Shown here: one piece after another, positions 25,521 through 33,247 of the stretch
Numbering within the stretch: the stretch's first letter is position 1
Layout of the letters: every line of letters begins with the position of its first letter
Assembly (NCBI RefSeq): GCF_004363175.1
Contig: NZ_SNYR01000002.1
Coordinates: forward strand, 744,001-808,000
DNA: 64,000 bases
From: Maritalea mobilis
Lineage (GTDB): Bacteria > Pseudomonadota > Alphaproteobacteria > Rhizobiales > Devosiaceae
Reading direction: 5' to 3'
Program-made: the position numbers and the translations under genes
The notes under the pieces: generated by a model
Seen by the model: only the letters and a program-made list of their open reading frames with translations
The model's database searches: none
What the model was told of the DNA's origin: nothing

Positions 25521-26650
25521 CAGGACCCCTTTTTCTCCATGGTTTTCGGACCCAATGGATGGTCCTTAAACGGATAAGGGTGGTGATGGTGATCATGATG
25601 ATGGTGGTGCCCATCGCCATGGTCATGCGAATGGCCGTGATCATGATGATGATCGTGGTCATGCTTATGCACCGGGGTGAAGGGCAGCCCGTGCTTTTTG
25701 CAGAACTCCTCATCACGGCAGGATGCATCGCAATCGCCATTGCAGGGGCAATCTTCCATGCCGCCGCCAATGCCTTCCACATGGTGATGATGGCTTTCTT
25801 GTGCCAGCCCCACTTCGGCTTCAAACCCCAGAACTTGCTCGCGATATTTACACATCTGGCAGTTCATATTGTTTTCGCCGTCCACCACTTCGCGGATACG
25901 GTCGATAAAGGTTTCCACCACCATGTCATGGTCGTTCAAATAGCCCGCTTTGATAAATTCAATATCGGGATGTTCGGCGGCCACTTCATCGGTATATTTG
26001 TAAATCCGCTTCACCAGCACGCCGGTGAAGAGGAAATAAGGAAACACCACGATCCGCTTATAGCCCAGCTTAGCTGCATGTTGCAGCGCCGGTGCGGTGA
26101 GTGGGAATGTGACACCGGAATAGGCCACTTCGGCCCAGCCAAAGCCCATACCTTCCCACAACATGCGCATCACTTTTGCCACGTTGGAGTTTGCGTCTGG
26201 ATCAGAAGCACCACGGCCCACAACCACCAGCAAAGTTTCCTCGCGTGGCACATCGCCGCCAGCTTGCTCCAAGGCTTCTTCAATGCGGGCACCCGCGGCG
26301 CGGATCATTTTCAAATCCACACCTAGCTCACGGCCATAGATCACTTCCATGTCAGGGTTTTGCGCCTGATAGGTGTTGAGCACTGAGGGAATATCGTTTT
26401 TCGCGTGGCCCGCAGCAAACAGCATGCCCGGCACCGCGATCACTTTTTTCACGCCCTGCTCTTTAAGCTGGTTGAGGCCGTGATGAATCACTGGATCGGC
26501 AAATTCCAGATAGCCATATTCAACTGGCACATCGCCCAAGCGTTGTTTCAAACGATCTTTAAGGTGTGCGAATTCATCCACGGCCAGCTTGTTACGACTG
26601 CCATGGCCACACAGCATCACCGCTGTGTCTTTATCCAATGTGAAATTCAT
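25520..26650 (-). CDS. cbiX: Sirohydrochlorin cobaltochelatase CbiX, long form with His/Cys-rich tail
   Basis: A 376-residue chelatase that would insert cobalt into sirohydrochlorin. Two CbiX half-domains are visible: the first starts VMLCGHGSRNKLAVDEFAH with YLEFADPVIHHGLNQL, the second LLVVVGRGASDPDANSNVAK and VVFPYFLFTGVLVKRIYKY. From residue 262 come MNCQMC, the MxCxxC motif tied to a [4Fe-4S] cluster in Bacillus CbiX, a second cysteine group (CPCNGDCDASC and one more), then about 35 residues that are mostly His/Asp. The tail probably buffers cobalt (inference). CbiX marks the cobalt-early route, although CobN is also encoded here. Confidence 0.9.
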   Translation of the reverse strand: MNFTLDKDTAVMLCGHGSRNKLAVDEFAHLKDRLKQRLGDVPVEYGYLEFADPVIHHGLNQLKEQGVKKVIAVPGMLFAAGHAKNDIPSVLNTYQAQNPDMEVIYGRELGVDLKMIRAAGARIEEALEQAGGDVPREETLLVVVGRGASDPDANSNVAKVMRMLWEGMGFGWAEVAYSGVTFPLTAPALQHAAKLGYKRIVVFPYFLFTGVLVKRIYKYTDEVAAEHPDIEFIKAGYLNDHDMVVETFIDRIREVVDGENNMNCQMCKYREQVLGFEAEVGLAQESHHHHVEGIGGGMEDCPCNGDCDASCRDEEFCKKHGLPFTPVHKHDHDHHHDHGHSHDHGDGHHHHHDHHHHPYPFKDHPLGPKTMEKKGS

Positions 26651-26838
26651 TATTTATCGCCGCGACGGTAAATGGCATAGCCGAAAACTGCAGCCACGAA
26701 GAGCGCCGCTGGGATGGCGCCATAAGCTGCCAAATCCATCAAAGTGTGGGTGTGGCCCGCCACTTCTTCAGTGTGGCCAGGATGTGCCAACGCAAAGCTG
26801 GGCAACAGGGCAAAAATGGATGCTAGGAAATATTTCAT
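26650..26838 (-). CDS. Small His-containing membrane protein (DUF6732-like)
   Basis: A 62-residue protein: signal peptide MKYFLASIFALLPSFALA, a short exposed segment HPGHTEEVAGHTHTLMD with four histidines, one membrane helix (GAIPAALFVAAVFGYAIY) and a basic end RRGDK. Similar small proteins next to cbiX/cobalamin genes in alphaproteobacteria are labelled DUF6732; the role may be metal binding or cobalt uptake, which is inference from the histidines and the neighbour. GAAGAGGTAGAATA precedes the ATG. First gene of the cbiX-cobHLI-cobJ-cobM operon. Confidence 0.7.
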   Translation of the reverse strand: MKYFLASIFALLPSFALAHPGHTEEVAGHTHTLMDLAAYGAIPAALFVAAVFGYAIYRRGDK

Positions 26839-27125
26839 TATTCTACCTCTTCGGTTTTTAAAATCGGGAGAGGCAGAGTTCGCAAAAAATCAACGTCGAG
26901 CAGCTCCGGGCTTGGCTCCCTGTTTGGGTCAGCCTCACCAGAATCGCTTTCAGTTCCTTCATTGGAACGCTGCGCAGGGCGATAGTCTTAGGGGTTGCGT
27001 TTTAAACCGTCAACACGGCCATTCGAGATAGATAAAATTTTATCTAGTTCCGCTCATAATATTTAAACGGGTTGCCGCATATTGGATGTGGGGCGAGGGT
27101 TATGTTGAGTACGGGGTAAGTAGAA
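26839..27125. other. Intergenic leader between cbiX operon and diguanylate cyclase
   Basis: 287 bases without a recognised gene. It does not contain the cobalamin-riboswitch core seen at 61525-61720. A 34-codon minus-strand frame (26962 to 26858) ends 19 bases before the small membrane protein gene and has three Cys codons but no clear ribosome site. A perfect 18-bp palindrome lies at 27029-27046. The stretch at about 26890-26985 is richer in G+C than the rest and may form RNA structure. Confidence 0.5.
27029..27046. promoter_or_regulatory. Perfect 18-bp AT-rich palindrome, likely operator
   Basis: TAGATAAAATTTTATCTA is identical on both strands. It stands in the divergent region about 190 bases upstream of the first cobalamin gene (minus) and 80 bases upstream of the diguanylate cyclase (plus), where a dimeric regulator would bind. 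The regulator is unknown; a Fur/Zur-like metal regulator is only a guess. Confidence 0.5.
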
Positions 27126-27893
27126 ATGTTGCGACAAATTAAATCACTGACAGGCATTGATCTTGCTGACCGCAATTTTGTTCAACCCGCATTTCGCAAG
27201 GCGGTAAGCATCACCCTATTGGCTTTGCTTGGCGCTGAAATTCTGACCTTTGTTTATTATCAATATATCGCCAAATCCACTTGGGACTATGTTCTGGTCA
27301 ACCTCTTATTGACGGGCATTATCACCGTGGTGGTGGCGTTCCCAATTGCGGTTTATCTGTCAGTGCAGCGGCTAAAGCTGAACAGTTTGAGCGTGCAGTT
27401 GGCCCGCATGGCCAGCGTTGATCAAATGTCTGGCTTGTTGAACCGCACCAGCTTTATTCAAGCCATGCGTGATCGTATTTCGCATCCAACCAATCCGGAA
27501 GGCCGCGGCGCATTCCTTTATATTGATGCCGATCACTTCAAACAGCTCAATGATGAGTTTGGCCATGCGGCTGGCGATGAGGCCATTGAGTTTATTGGCA
27601 AGGTGATCAATCAAAATATGCGTCGCAGCGATCTTGCAGGTCGTTTAGGTGGTGAGGAATTTGGCGTTTATCTGGAAGGCGGCAACCAGAAACTGGCGGA
27701 AGATGTTTCTGAGAATATTCGCCAAGATGTAACGCTGCTGACATTCGACAATAAAAAGAAGCGGTTTACGCTTACTGTTTCCATTGGTGTGGCAACGCAT
27801 GAAGCGGGCGAAAAGCCATCACACTTTATGAAAACCGCCGACAAAAATCTCTACATCGCCAAAAGTCGCGGGCGAAATTGCGTGGCGGCTTAG
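27126..27893 (+). CDS. Membrane-bound diguanylate cyclase (GGDEF)
   Basis: A 255-residue protein that should make cyclic di-GMP. Two N-terminal membrane helices (SITLLALLGAEILTFVYYQ; VLVNLLLTGIITVVVAFPIA), a short linker, then a GGDEF domain from about residue 90: DQMSGLLNRTSFIQAMRDR, FLYIDADHFKQLNDEFGHA and the active-site loop RLGGEEFGVYLEG. An allosteric I-site RxxD (RRSD) lies five residues before GGEEF, so product inhibition is expected. There is no separate sensor domain beyond the membrane part. Monocistronic, converging on the hydrolase gene. Confidence 0.93.
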   Translation: MLRQIKSLTGIDLADRNFVQPAFRKAVSITLLALLGAEILTFVYYQYIAKSTWDYVLVNLLLTGIITVVVAFPIAVYLSVQRLKLNSLSVQLARMASVDQMSGLLNRTSFIQAMRDRISHPTNPEGRGAFLYIDADHFKQLNDEFGHAAGDEAIEFIGKVINQNMRRSDLAGRLGGEEFGVYLEGGNQKLAEDVSENIRQDVTLLTFDNKKKRFTLTVSIGVATHEAGEKPSHFMKTADKNLYIAKSRGRNCVAA

Positions 27894-27894
27894 C

Positions 27895-28422
27895 TTAGGT
27901 CAGCTCGAAAAATTGTTCCGCCAAAGGCGCCCAGCTTTCAGCTTGTAACTGCTGATAGAAGTCATGGCCATGTTCGGCCACTTCATAGCGTTCAACGCCT
28001 GCTTCCTTATGCCAGTCTGGCTTGGGCTGATGTTCATCCAGCTCGCCGAACAAACACAGCGATGGCACTTTAAAATGGCTCGCGGTCAAATGCCGCAACC
28101 GCGTGGATGACACGAAGAGCTGCGCTTCAAATATTTGCACAACACTGTTGGCCATGGCACCCACAGTGCCCCCAGCACTATAGCCAATCAATAGAGACGG
28201 CACGTCGACCTGCGCAATCAACCGCTCCGCCGCATCAATTGCCGCTCCGCCTTCAAACAGGGTTTGGTGCAACTCCTCGGCAGATAGATCTGGATTGCCT
28301 GCCAACTCAGGCAGTGAAAACCGCTTGTGGGAAAGATTATATTTCGCAGCGAGAAAGCCTGCGAGGCAATGATCCATATCCGGGCCATTGTGAATATCGG
28401 AAATGGAAACAAGCGCGGTCAT
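27895..28422 (-). CDS. Small alpha/beta-hydrolase-like protein
   Basis: A 175-residue protein with a nucleophile elbow LLIGYSAGGTVGAMANS (Ser in GYSAG) and a late His (EHGHDFYQQL) with an Asp/Glu-rich segment before it (LFGELDEHQPKPDWH), the order of an alpha/beta-hydrolase triad. It is shorter than most family members, having lost much of the cap. The substrate is unknown. It is 22 bases downstream of the MerR gene on the same strand, so both may form one unit. Confidence 0.65.
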   Translation of the reverse strand: MTALVSISDIHNGPDMDHCLAGFLAAKYNLSHKRFSLPELAGNPDLSAEELHQTLFEGGAAIDAAERLIAQVDVPSLLIGYSAGGTVGAMANSVVQIFEAQLFVSSTRLRHLTASHFKVPSLCLFGELDEHQPKPDWHKEAGVERYEVAEHGHDFYQQLQAESWAPLAEQFFELT

Positions 28423-28444
28423 ATAGGCCCCCTAAAATTCAACC

Positions 28445-28867
28445 TTAGTGCTGGGTTTTGCACTGATCATGGTCAGATAGCACGGTTAGGATTCGGCATT
28501 CTGCAACACTGCCATGATCACAAGATTTCAGCATGGCGGTCAATTCGGTTTCCAACGCTTGCAATTGTTTTATGCGTTTGCGCACATCGCTTAGATGTTT
28601 TTCGGCAATCAAATCCAAATCTTCGCAAGGGGCTGACGGGTGGTCGGCCATGCGGATAAATTCGCGAATTGAATCAATTGAAAAGCCCAAATCGCGCGCA
28701 TGCGCAATCATGGACAATCGATCTCGCGCGGCCTGAGGATAGCGGCGCTGTCCGCCTGCGGTGCGCCCCGGCGGGTCGAGCAACTCAATCTCTTCATAAT
28801 AGCGGATGGTGGGCACCTTCACGTCACACAGTTTGGACAATTGCCCGATCGAATATTCCTTCACCAT
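28445..28867 (-). CDS. MerR-family transcriptional regulator (metal-sensing type)
   Basis: A 140-residue MerR protein: winged HTH at residues 3-40 (YSIGQLSKLCDVKVPTIRYY; EEIELLDPPGRTAGGQRRY), then the long dimerisation helix. Cysteines at APCEDLDL, KSCDHGSVAEC (C-x7-C) and SDHDQC resemble the metal-binding positions of ZntR/CadR/MerR relatives, so it may sense a divalent or thiophilic metal. ATG 28867 (MVKEYSIG) follows AGGAAA; an upstream in-frame ATG at 28900 adds 11 unconserved residues. No metal efflux gene lies next to it in the window. Confidence 0.85.
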   Translation of the reverse strand: MVKEYSIGQLSKLCDVKVPTIRYYEEIELLDPPGRTAGGQRRYPQAARDRLSMIAHARDLGFSIDSIREFIRMADHPSAPCEDLDLIAEKHLSDVRKRIKQLQALETELTAMLKSCDHGSVAECRILTVLSDHDQCKTQH

Positions 28868-28945
28868 TTGAGATTTTCCTGTCGTGCCACTCAACTCCAA
28901 AAGCTCTAAAGACTAGAGCATTTAATGTTGTGAAGATCAAGAGGC

Positions 28946-29482
28946 TTAAAGGTCTTGTGCGATGTCGATCAGTTTATCGATGGTGCGCCGATTGCGCACG
29001 GTGAGCGCTGTGCCCAATTTCTTCTCATAATTGAGATTGGCCATTTTAGATCGAGCTGATCCACCGCCAAAGTAAAAGAAGAATGCGTCACCTTGTTGGG
29101 CGACAAGTTCATCGTCAGTCGCCAATTGTTTCAGCACATCTAGTGCATCTCCATTTGGGGTTTTGCGGGCAAATCCAGTCATCATGAACTTTTGTTCGCG
29201 ATCATCCTGCTCAAACGGATAGGCTTTTTGCACGTCTTGGAGATCGGGCAATGAGCGCAAAATAATCTGGCTTTCAAAGCCAAATTTTTGCGTAAATGCG
29301 GTTTCTAATTTTTCAGCAAGCGGGGCCGCTTGTTCATCATGATGAAACACCAAGTTGCCAGACTGAATGTAGTGTTTTGTCTTTTCTCCGCCTTGGTGGT
29401 TGAGAAAGGCCACTAAATCGGCCATCTTCACTTTGTGATTGCCGCCCACATTTAAGCCACGAAATAAAGCAATATAAATCAT
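28946..29482 (-). CDS. DUF1697 family protein
   Basis: A 178-residue protein of the DUF1697 family, recognised by its start YIALFRGLNVGGNHKVKMAD and by KHYIQSGNLVFHHDEQAAP, with FFFYFGGGSARSKMANLNYEK and the C-terminal LTVRNRRTIDKLIDIA. The function of the family is unknown. It is divergent from the HAD phosphatase gene, 31 bases away. Confidence 0.85.
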   Translation of the reverse strand: MIYIALFRGLNVGGNHKVKMADLVAFLNHQGGEKTKHYIQSGNLVFHHDEQAAPLAEKLETAFTQKFGFESQIILRSLPDLQDVQKAYPFEQDDREQKFMMTGFARKTPNGDALDVLKQLATDDELVAQQGDAFFFYFGGGSARSKMANLNYEKKLGTALTVRNRRTIDKLIDIAQDL

Positions 29483-29513
29483 CTACCCGCCTCGCCTCTT
29501 CAGAAAGCCATTT

Positions 29514-30248
29514 ATGTCACAGACTGCATCCGAAATCGACACGATCATTCAAACGCCCCATCTGGCCGATTGGCCGCACCCAATTAAAGGGGTTGTGTTT
29601 GATATGGATGGGCTGCTGCTGGACACTGAGCGTTTATACAAACAGGTAATGATTGAGATTTGCACTGAGTGGGAACTGCATATGAGCGATGAGATATTTA
29701 TCTCATTGGTGGGCATCCCCTCAAATGAAAGCGCAAAGATTTATCACCATCATTATGGCGATGCTTTCGATGTAGATGCGTTTAACGCTTTGTGCTTTGA
29801 GCGGATCACGCTTGCCTGCGAAGAGGCTGTGCCGTTAAAGCCTGGCGCAAAATTGCTGGTGGAGCAATTGAGCTTGCGCGATGTGCCCATCGCCGTGGCC
29901 ACCTCAACTGGCCGCGATATGGCGCATCGGTTTTTGGATCAAGCCGGGTTGAAACCGCACTTCGATCATATTGTGACCCGCAATGATGTGAGCAATGGCA
30001 AGCCCAACCCTGAGCCGTTTTTGACCGCCGCCAAAAGGCTTGGCCTTGCGCCAGAAAACTGCATTGCGTTCGAAGATTCTCACAATGGGGTGCGGGCCGC
30101 GCATGGTGCAGGCATGGCGACCATTATGGTGCCGGATATTTTGCAGCCAATTGATGAAATTGCCCAGCGCTGTGCGGCAATCATGCCATCACTATTGCAT
30201 TTCAAAATTGAGTTGGATCACTTTTTCGCGCCTGCTGCGCAAAAGTAA
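29514..30248 (+). CDS. HAD-superfamily phosphatase (beta-phosphoglucomutase-like)
   Basis: A 244-residue subfamily IA HAD hydrolase. Motif I GVVFDMDGLLLDTERLY with both Asp residues, motif II VATSTGRD, motif III Lys in NGKPNPEPFL, and motif IV CIAFEDSHNGVRAAHGAGM. A helical cap follows motif I. It is likely a sugar-phosphate phosphatase or phosphoglycolate phosphatase-like enzyme; the substrate is not decided by sequence. A bidirectional terminator hairpin begins at its stop. Confidence 0.85.
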   Translation: MSQTASEIDTIIQTPHLADWPHPIKGVVFDMDGLLLDTERLYKQVMIEICTEWELHMSDEIFISLVGIPSNESAKIYHHHYGDAFDVDAFNALCFERITLACEEAVPLKPGAKLLVEQLSLRDVPIAVATSTGRDMAHRFLDQAGLKPHFDHIVTRNDVSNGKPNPEPFLTAAKRLGLAPENCIAFEDSHNGVRAAHGAGMATIMVPDILQPIDEIAQRCAAIMPSLLHFKIELDHFFAPAAQK

Positions 30249-30273
30249 AAGGGCCGCCAATTGGCGACCCTTT
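30248..30273. terminator. Bidirectional terminator between HAD and dctM genes
   Basis: AAAGGG-x-CGCC and GGCG-x-CCCTTT pair around AATT with a single mismatch. It sits between the two converging stops. On the minus strand the stem ends CCCTTTTACTTTT, a fair T-tract; on the plus strand it ends CCCTTTG. Confidence 0.65.
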
Positions 30274-30277
30274 GATG

Positions 30278-31591
30278 CTACATTTGGCTGGGTAGGAACA
30301 GCGACAAAGCTGGAATGCCAACCAAAAGGGCAAGGCGGATAATGTCTGCCACCCAGAATGGGGTTACCCCTTTAAAGATGGTGCCTGTGGTGACATCGCC
30401 GACCACATTTTTCAATATGAACACATTGAGGCCCACCGGCGGGGTGATCAAACTGATCTCCGTCACCACCACGACAACAACACCGAACCATACCGGATCA
30501 AACCCAAGGCCAATAACCAGCGGGAAGAAAATCGGCACTGTCAGCAACAGCATGGATAGGCTTTCAAAGATCATGCCCAACAGGATGTAGATCATCAAAA
30601 TGATCGCCATCACCATCCATGGCGCCAAATTAAGCGCGGCGATCATATCGCGAAGGCCTTCGGTGAGACCTGCAATATTGACGAAGTTGGAAAAAATCCA
30701 AGCCCCGATCAAAACGCTGAACAAAGAGGCGGTCGTGATTGCCGTTTCTTTGAGCACTTCACTGACAGCTTTAAAGTTGAGGTTGCCCCGGAAAAGCGCG
30801 ATCAAAAACGCTCCCGCAGCACCCATGCCAGCCGCTTCGGTTGGTGAGAAGGTCAAATAAATGGGCCAAACATTGAGCACACCATAAAGACCACCAATGA
30901 CCAAGAAGAAGAGCAACAAAACGGCCCACACGCCGCGCAATGCAGCAAAGCGACCTTTCCAATCTGTCCGCTCGCCTGCCGGGCCAGCATCTGGATTGCG
31001 GCCGACCGTGTAACCTACGGCGAAGATGTAAAACACGATCCCCAAAATACCGGGAATGATGCCCGCGATAAACAACTTGCCGATAGATGTTTCGGTCAAC
31101 AAGCCATAGATCACCAAAATCACAGATGGCGGGATCAAAATGCCCAACGTGCCCCCAGCCGCGATGGATGCGGTGGAAAGGCTATCTGCATAGCCATATT
31201 TGCGCATTTCAGGCATTGCCACTTTCGACATGGTGGCGGCAGTGGCCAATGATGACCCACAAATGGCCGCAAAACCACCACAGGCAACGATGGTGGCCAT
31301 AGCCAAACCGCCGCGCAAATGCCCTAAGAATGCAAATGAGACACGGTAAAGCTCTCGTGAAATGCCGCCCTTATTGACGAAAAGGCCCATCAAAATGAAA
31401 AGCGGGATAACGGACAGGCCGTAATCTTGTGAAGTGTCGATGATCAAGCGGGAGACCATGGACAAAGCGCCACGGAAGCTTGTTTCGTACATATAGCCGA
31501 CCATGCCAACCAAGCCCATGGCAAAGGCGATGGGCATGCGCAGTAAAACCAGCACCAATACAATGGCAAATCCAATAGCGGCTTCAATCAT
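30278..31591 (-). CDS. dctM: TRAP transporter large permease (DctM)
   Basis: The 437-residue, roughly 12-helix subunit that carries the substrate across the inner membrane with Na+. Family features: IAFAMGLVGMVGYMYE near the start, LIDTSQDYGLSVIPLFILMG, ASIAAGGTLGILIPPSVILV and, near the end, LITPPVGLNVFILKNVVGDV. ATG 31591 (MIEAAIGFAIVL) overlaps the dctQ stop by 8 bases; a longer frame to 31618 lies inside dctQ. Third gene of dctP-dctQ-dctM. Confidence 0.93.
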   Translation of the reverse strand: MIEAAIGFAIVLVLVLLRMPIAFAMGLVGMVGYMYETSFRGALSMVSRLIIDTSQDYGLSVIPLFILMGLFVNKGGISRELYRVSFAFLGHLRGGLAMATIVACGGFAAICGSSLATAATMSKVAMPEMRKYGYADSLSTASIAAGGTLGILIPPSVILVIYGLLTETSIGKLFIAGIIPGILGIVFYIFAVGYTVGRNPDAGPAGERTDWKGRFAALRGVWAVLLLFFLVIGGLYGVLNVWPIYLTFSPTEAAGMGAAGAFLIALFRGNLNFKAVSEVLKETAITTASLFSVLIGAWIFSNFVNIAGLTEGLRDMIAALNLAPWMVMAIILMIYILLGMIFESLSMLLLTVPIFFPLVIGLGFDPVWFGVVVVVVTEISLITPPVGLNVFILKNVVGDVTTGTIFKGVTPFWVADIIRLALLVGIPALSLFLPSQM

Positions 31592-32090
31592 TTGACGGCT
31601 CCAAAAGTTGCGGGGCAATCAGGGTGATCAAACCACGCACCACCAACACAGCGGCGGTGACAAAGGTCATGATCGCGATAAACCACTCGATATAAAATTG
31701 AGGCAGGGCAAGATATTCAGTTACATCACCGTAAGACCGGGCACGCTCCGCCAGCACCACCACTTGTTGCGCAGGCCAGATAAGCATGACACCACATGCC
31801 AAATTGATGAGACCATCGCGGATGCGAACGGCCCATTTATTGGTGAAGAATGCGTCGGTCAAATCCACCACAATATGTTCTTGCGTGCCGGAGATAATCG
31901 GCAACATCAAAAACACGATGATGGCCATAAACCAGCGGGTAAGCTCAGTGGCGGCTTCAATGGGCGCGTTGAAAGCAGAGCGCAACATCACGTCTGCAAA
32001 AATCATCACCATCAAGGCGAAAAGCGCGATAGAGGCCATGATGATGGGTAGCTTGGAGAGCTGTCGAATAAGTTTTAGGGCAGAATTCAT
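31584..32090 (-). CDS. dctQ: TRAP transporter small permease (DctQ)
   Basis: A 168-residue, four-helix subunit. Helices are visible at IIMASIALFALMVMIFADVM, ELTRWFMAIIVFLMLPIISG, LINLACGVMLIWPAQQVVVL and the C-terminal WFIAIMTFVTAAVLVVRG. The start is ATG 32090, preceded by TTAGGAAAAC; the longer frame reaching 32144 begins in the intercistronic hairpin. It is translated with an 8-base overlap into dctM. Confidence 0.9.
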   Translation of the reverse strand: MNSALKLIRQLSKLPIIMASIALFALMVMIFADVMLRSAFNAPIEAATELTRWFMAIIVFLMLPIISGTQEHIVVDLTDAFFTNKWAVRIRDGLINLACGVMLIWPAQQVVVLAERARSYGDVTEYLALPQFYIEWFIAIMTFVTAAVLVVRGLITLIAPQLLEPSND

Positions 32091-32115
32091 ATGTTTTCCT
32101 AAGCACCTTGTGGGG

Positions 32116-32143
32116 TGGAGCGAGGCCAAAGAGCCCCGCTCCA
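32116..32143 (-). terminator. Intercistronic hairpin between dctP and dctQ
   Basis: TGGAGCG-x-GGC pairs with GCC-x-CGCTCCA around a 6-base loop, one mismatch, no T-run. Hairpins in this position commonly protect or attenuate the transcript so that the binding protein is made in excess of the membrane subunits. Confidence 0.5.
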
Positions 32144-32161
32144 ATTCGACTTAGGGTGACG

Positions 32162-33178
32162 CTATTGCGCCGCCATTTCGGCTTTCACCATGTCATATGC
32201 TGCTTGAGCGTCGATGCCAGCTTCGGTCAATTCTGCCAAAACCTGCTTGGTGATCAGGTCGGCATATTGGCTGTAAAGCTGTTGATCTTGTTCTGAAGCA
32301 ACAGTGATGGTGTTGTCGTCAGCAGCTTCAGTGACTTCACGACCAATGCGGTCGACTTCGTCCCAAGCTTGGCCCAACATGCGGCTGGCTGGTTCGCCAA
32401 ACACTTTTTCTTGCAAAGCTGTTTGCAATTCTGCAGGCAAGCTGTCGAAAGTTTCTTGGCTCATCAAGAATGCGAATGACCCACGGTAGAAACCGCCAGG
32501 CATTTCATAAACATTCTTGGCCACTTCGGTCAGCTTGAAGCCTTCACGGCCTTCATAAGGCATGGCCACCGCATCCGCAGCGTCAGATGCCAAAGTTTCA
32601 TACACTTTTGGTGCTGGCACTTGAATGCCGATCATGCCCAATTCGCGGCCAATGTCGCTTGCTACGCCACCAGGGAGACGCGTTTTCAACCCATCCAGAT
32701 CAGCAAGTGTTTTCACTTCTTTGTTGGAGTGAATTTGGCCCGGACCGTGGGTTGAAAGACCCATCACAATCACACCGCGGTGCTCATCAAGCGCTGCCAA
32801 GTGCTTTTCGAACACCCGCCAGTAAGCAACAGAAGCCGCTTCTGCATTGCCCTCATAACCGGGCAATTCGATCAGCTTTGGTGCCACAAAGCGGCCAGGT
32901 TGATAGCCATGGAAAATGATGGTCATGTCGGCAGCGCCGTCCATCACCAAATCCATTTGAGCTGGTGGTGGGGCAATGCCCAACTTCACCTCAGCGGTCA
33001 CTTTACCGTCTGTGGCTTCTTCAATCATCTTGATCAGACCCGGCCACATAAGCGCATTGATGCCATGGTTTGGCCCGGTCCAGCTTGAGATAGTGAGGTT
33101 ATAGTCTGCCGCCCATGCACTGGTGCTGGTGGTTACGGCGATGGCTGCAGCTGCAGCGAGTTTAAAAAACTTGTTCAT
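32162..33178 (-). CDS. dctP: TRAP transporter solute-binding protein (DctP)
   Basis: A 338-residue periplasmic binding protein. Signal peptide MNKFFKLAAAAAIAVTTSTS with cleavage after AWA, mature start ADYNLTISSWTGPNHGIN. The family's ligand-carboxylate region appears as LADLDGLKTRLPGGVASDIG (about residue 155) and VPAPKVYETLASDAADAVAM. ATG 33178 follows AGGGAGGAAG. The substrate is probably an organic acid; because the operon directly follows the paaG-to-tetR run it could be an aromatic or dicarboxylic acid, which is inference. Confidence 0.9.
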   Translation of the reverse strand: MNKFFKLAAAAAIAVTTSTSAWAADYNLTISSWTGPNHGINALMWPGLIKMIEEATDGKVTAEVKLGIAPPPAQMDLVMDGAADMTIIFHGYQPGRFVAPKLIELPGYEGNAEAASVAYWRVFEKHLAALDEHRGVIVMGLSTHGPGQIHSNKEVKTLADLDGLKTRLPGGVASDIGRELGMIGIQVPAPKVYETLASDAADAVAMPYEGREGFKLTEVAKNVYEMPGGFYRGSFAFLMSQETFDSLPAELQTALQEKVFGEPASRMLGQAWDEVDRIGREVTEAADDNTITVASEQDQQLYSQYADLITKQVLAELTEAGIDAQAAYDMVKAEMAAQ

Positions 33179-33247
33179 TTCTTCCTCCCTAAATGAACCT
33201 TCCTCCACACTCGACCGGATGGCCGAGAATTCCTTAGCGCATCAAGG

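Noticed and set aside
26839-27028. Second cobalamin riboswitch upstream of the cbiX operon
   Set aside because: Neither the GCTGCCCCCGCAACTG core nor a B12 box is present on either strand.
26744-27031. 95-codon plus-strand frame across the small membrane protein gene and its leader
   Set aside because: It is antisense to a well-supported gene, lacks a ribosome site and has no family resemblance.
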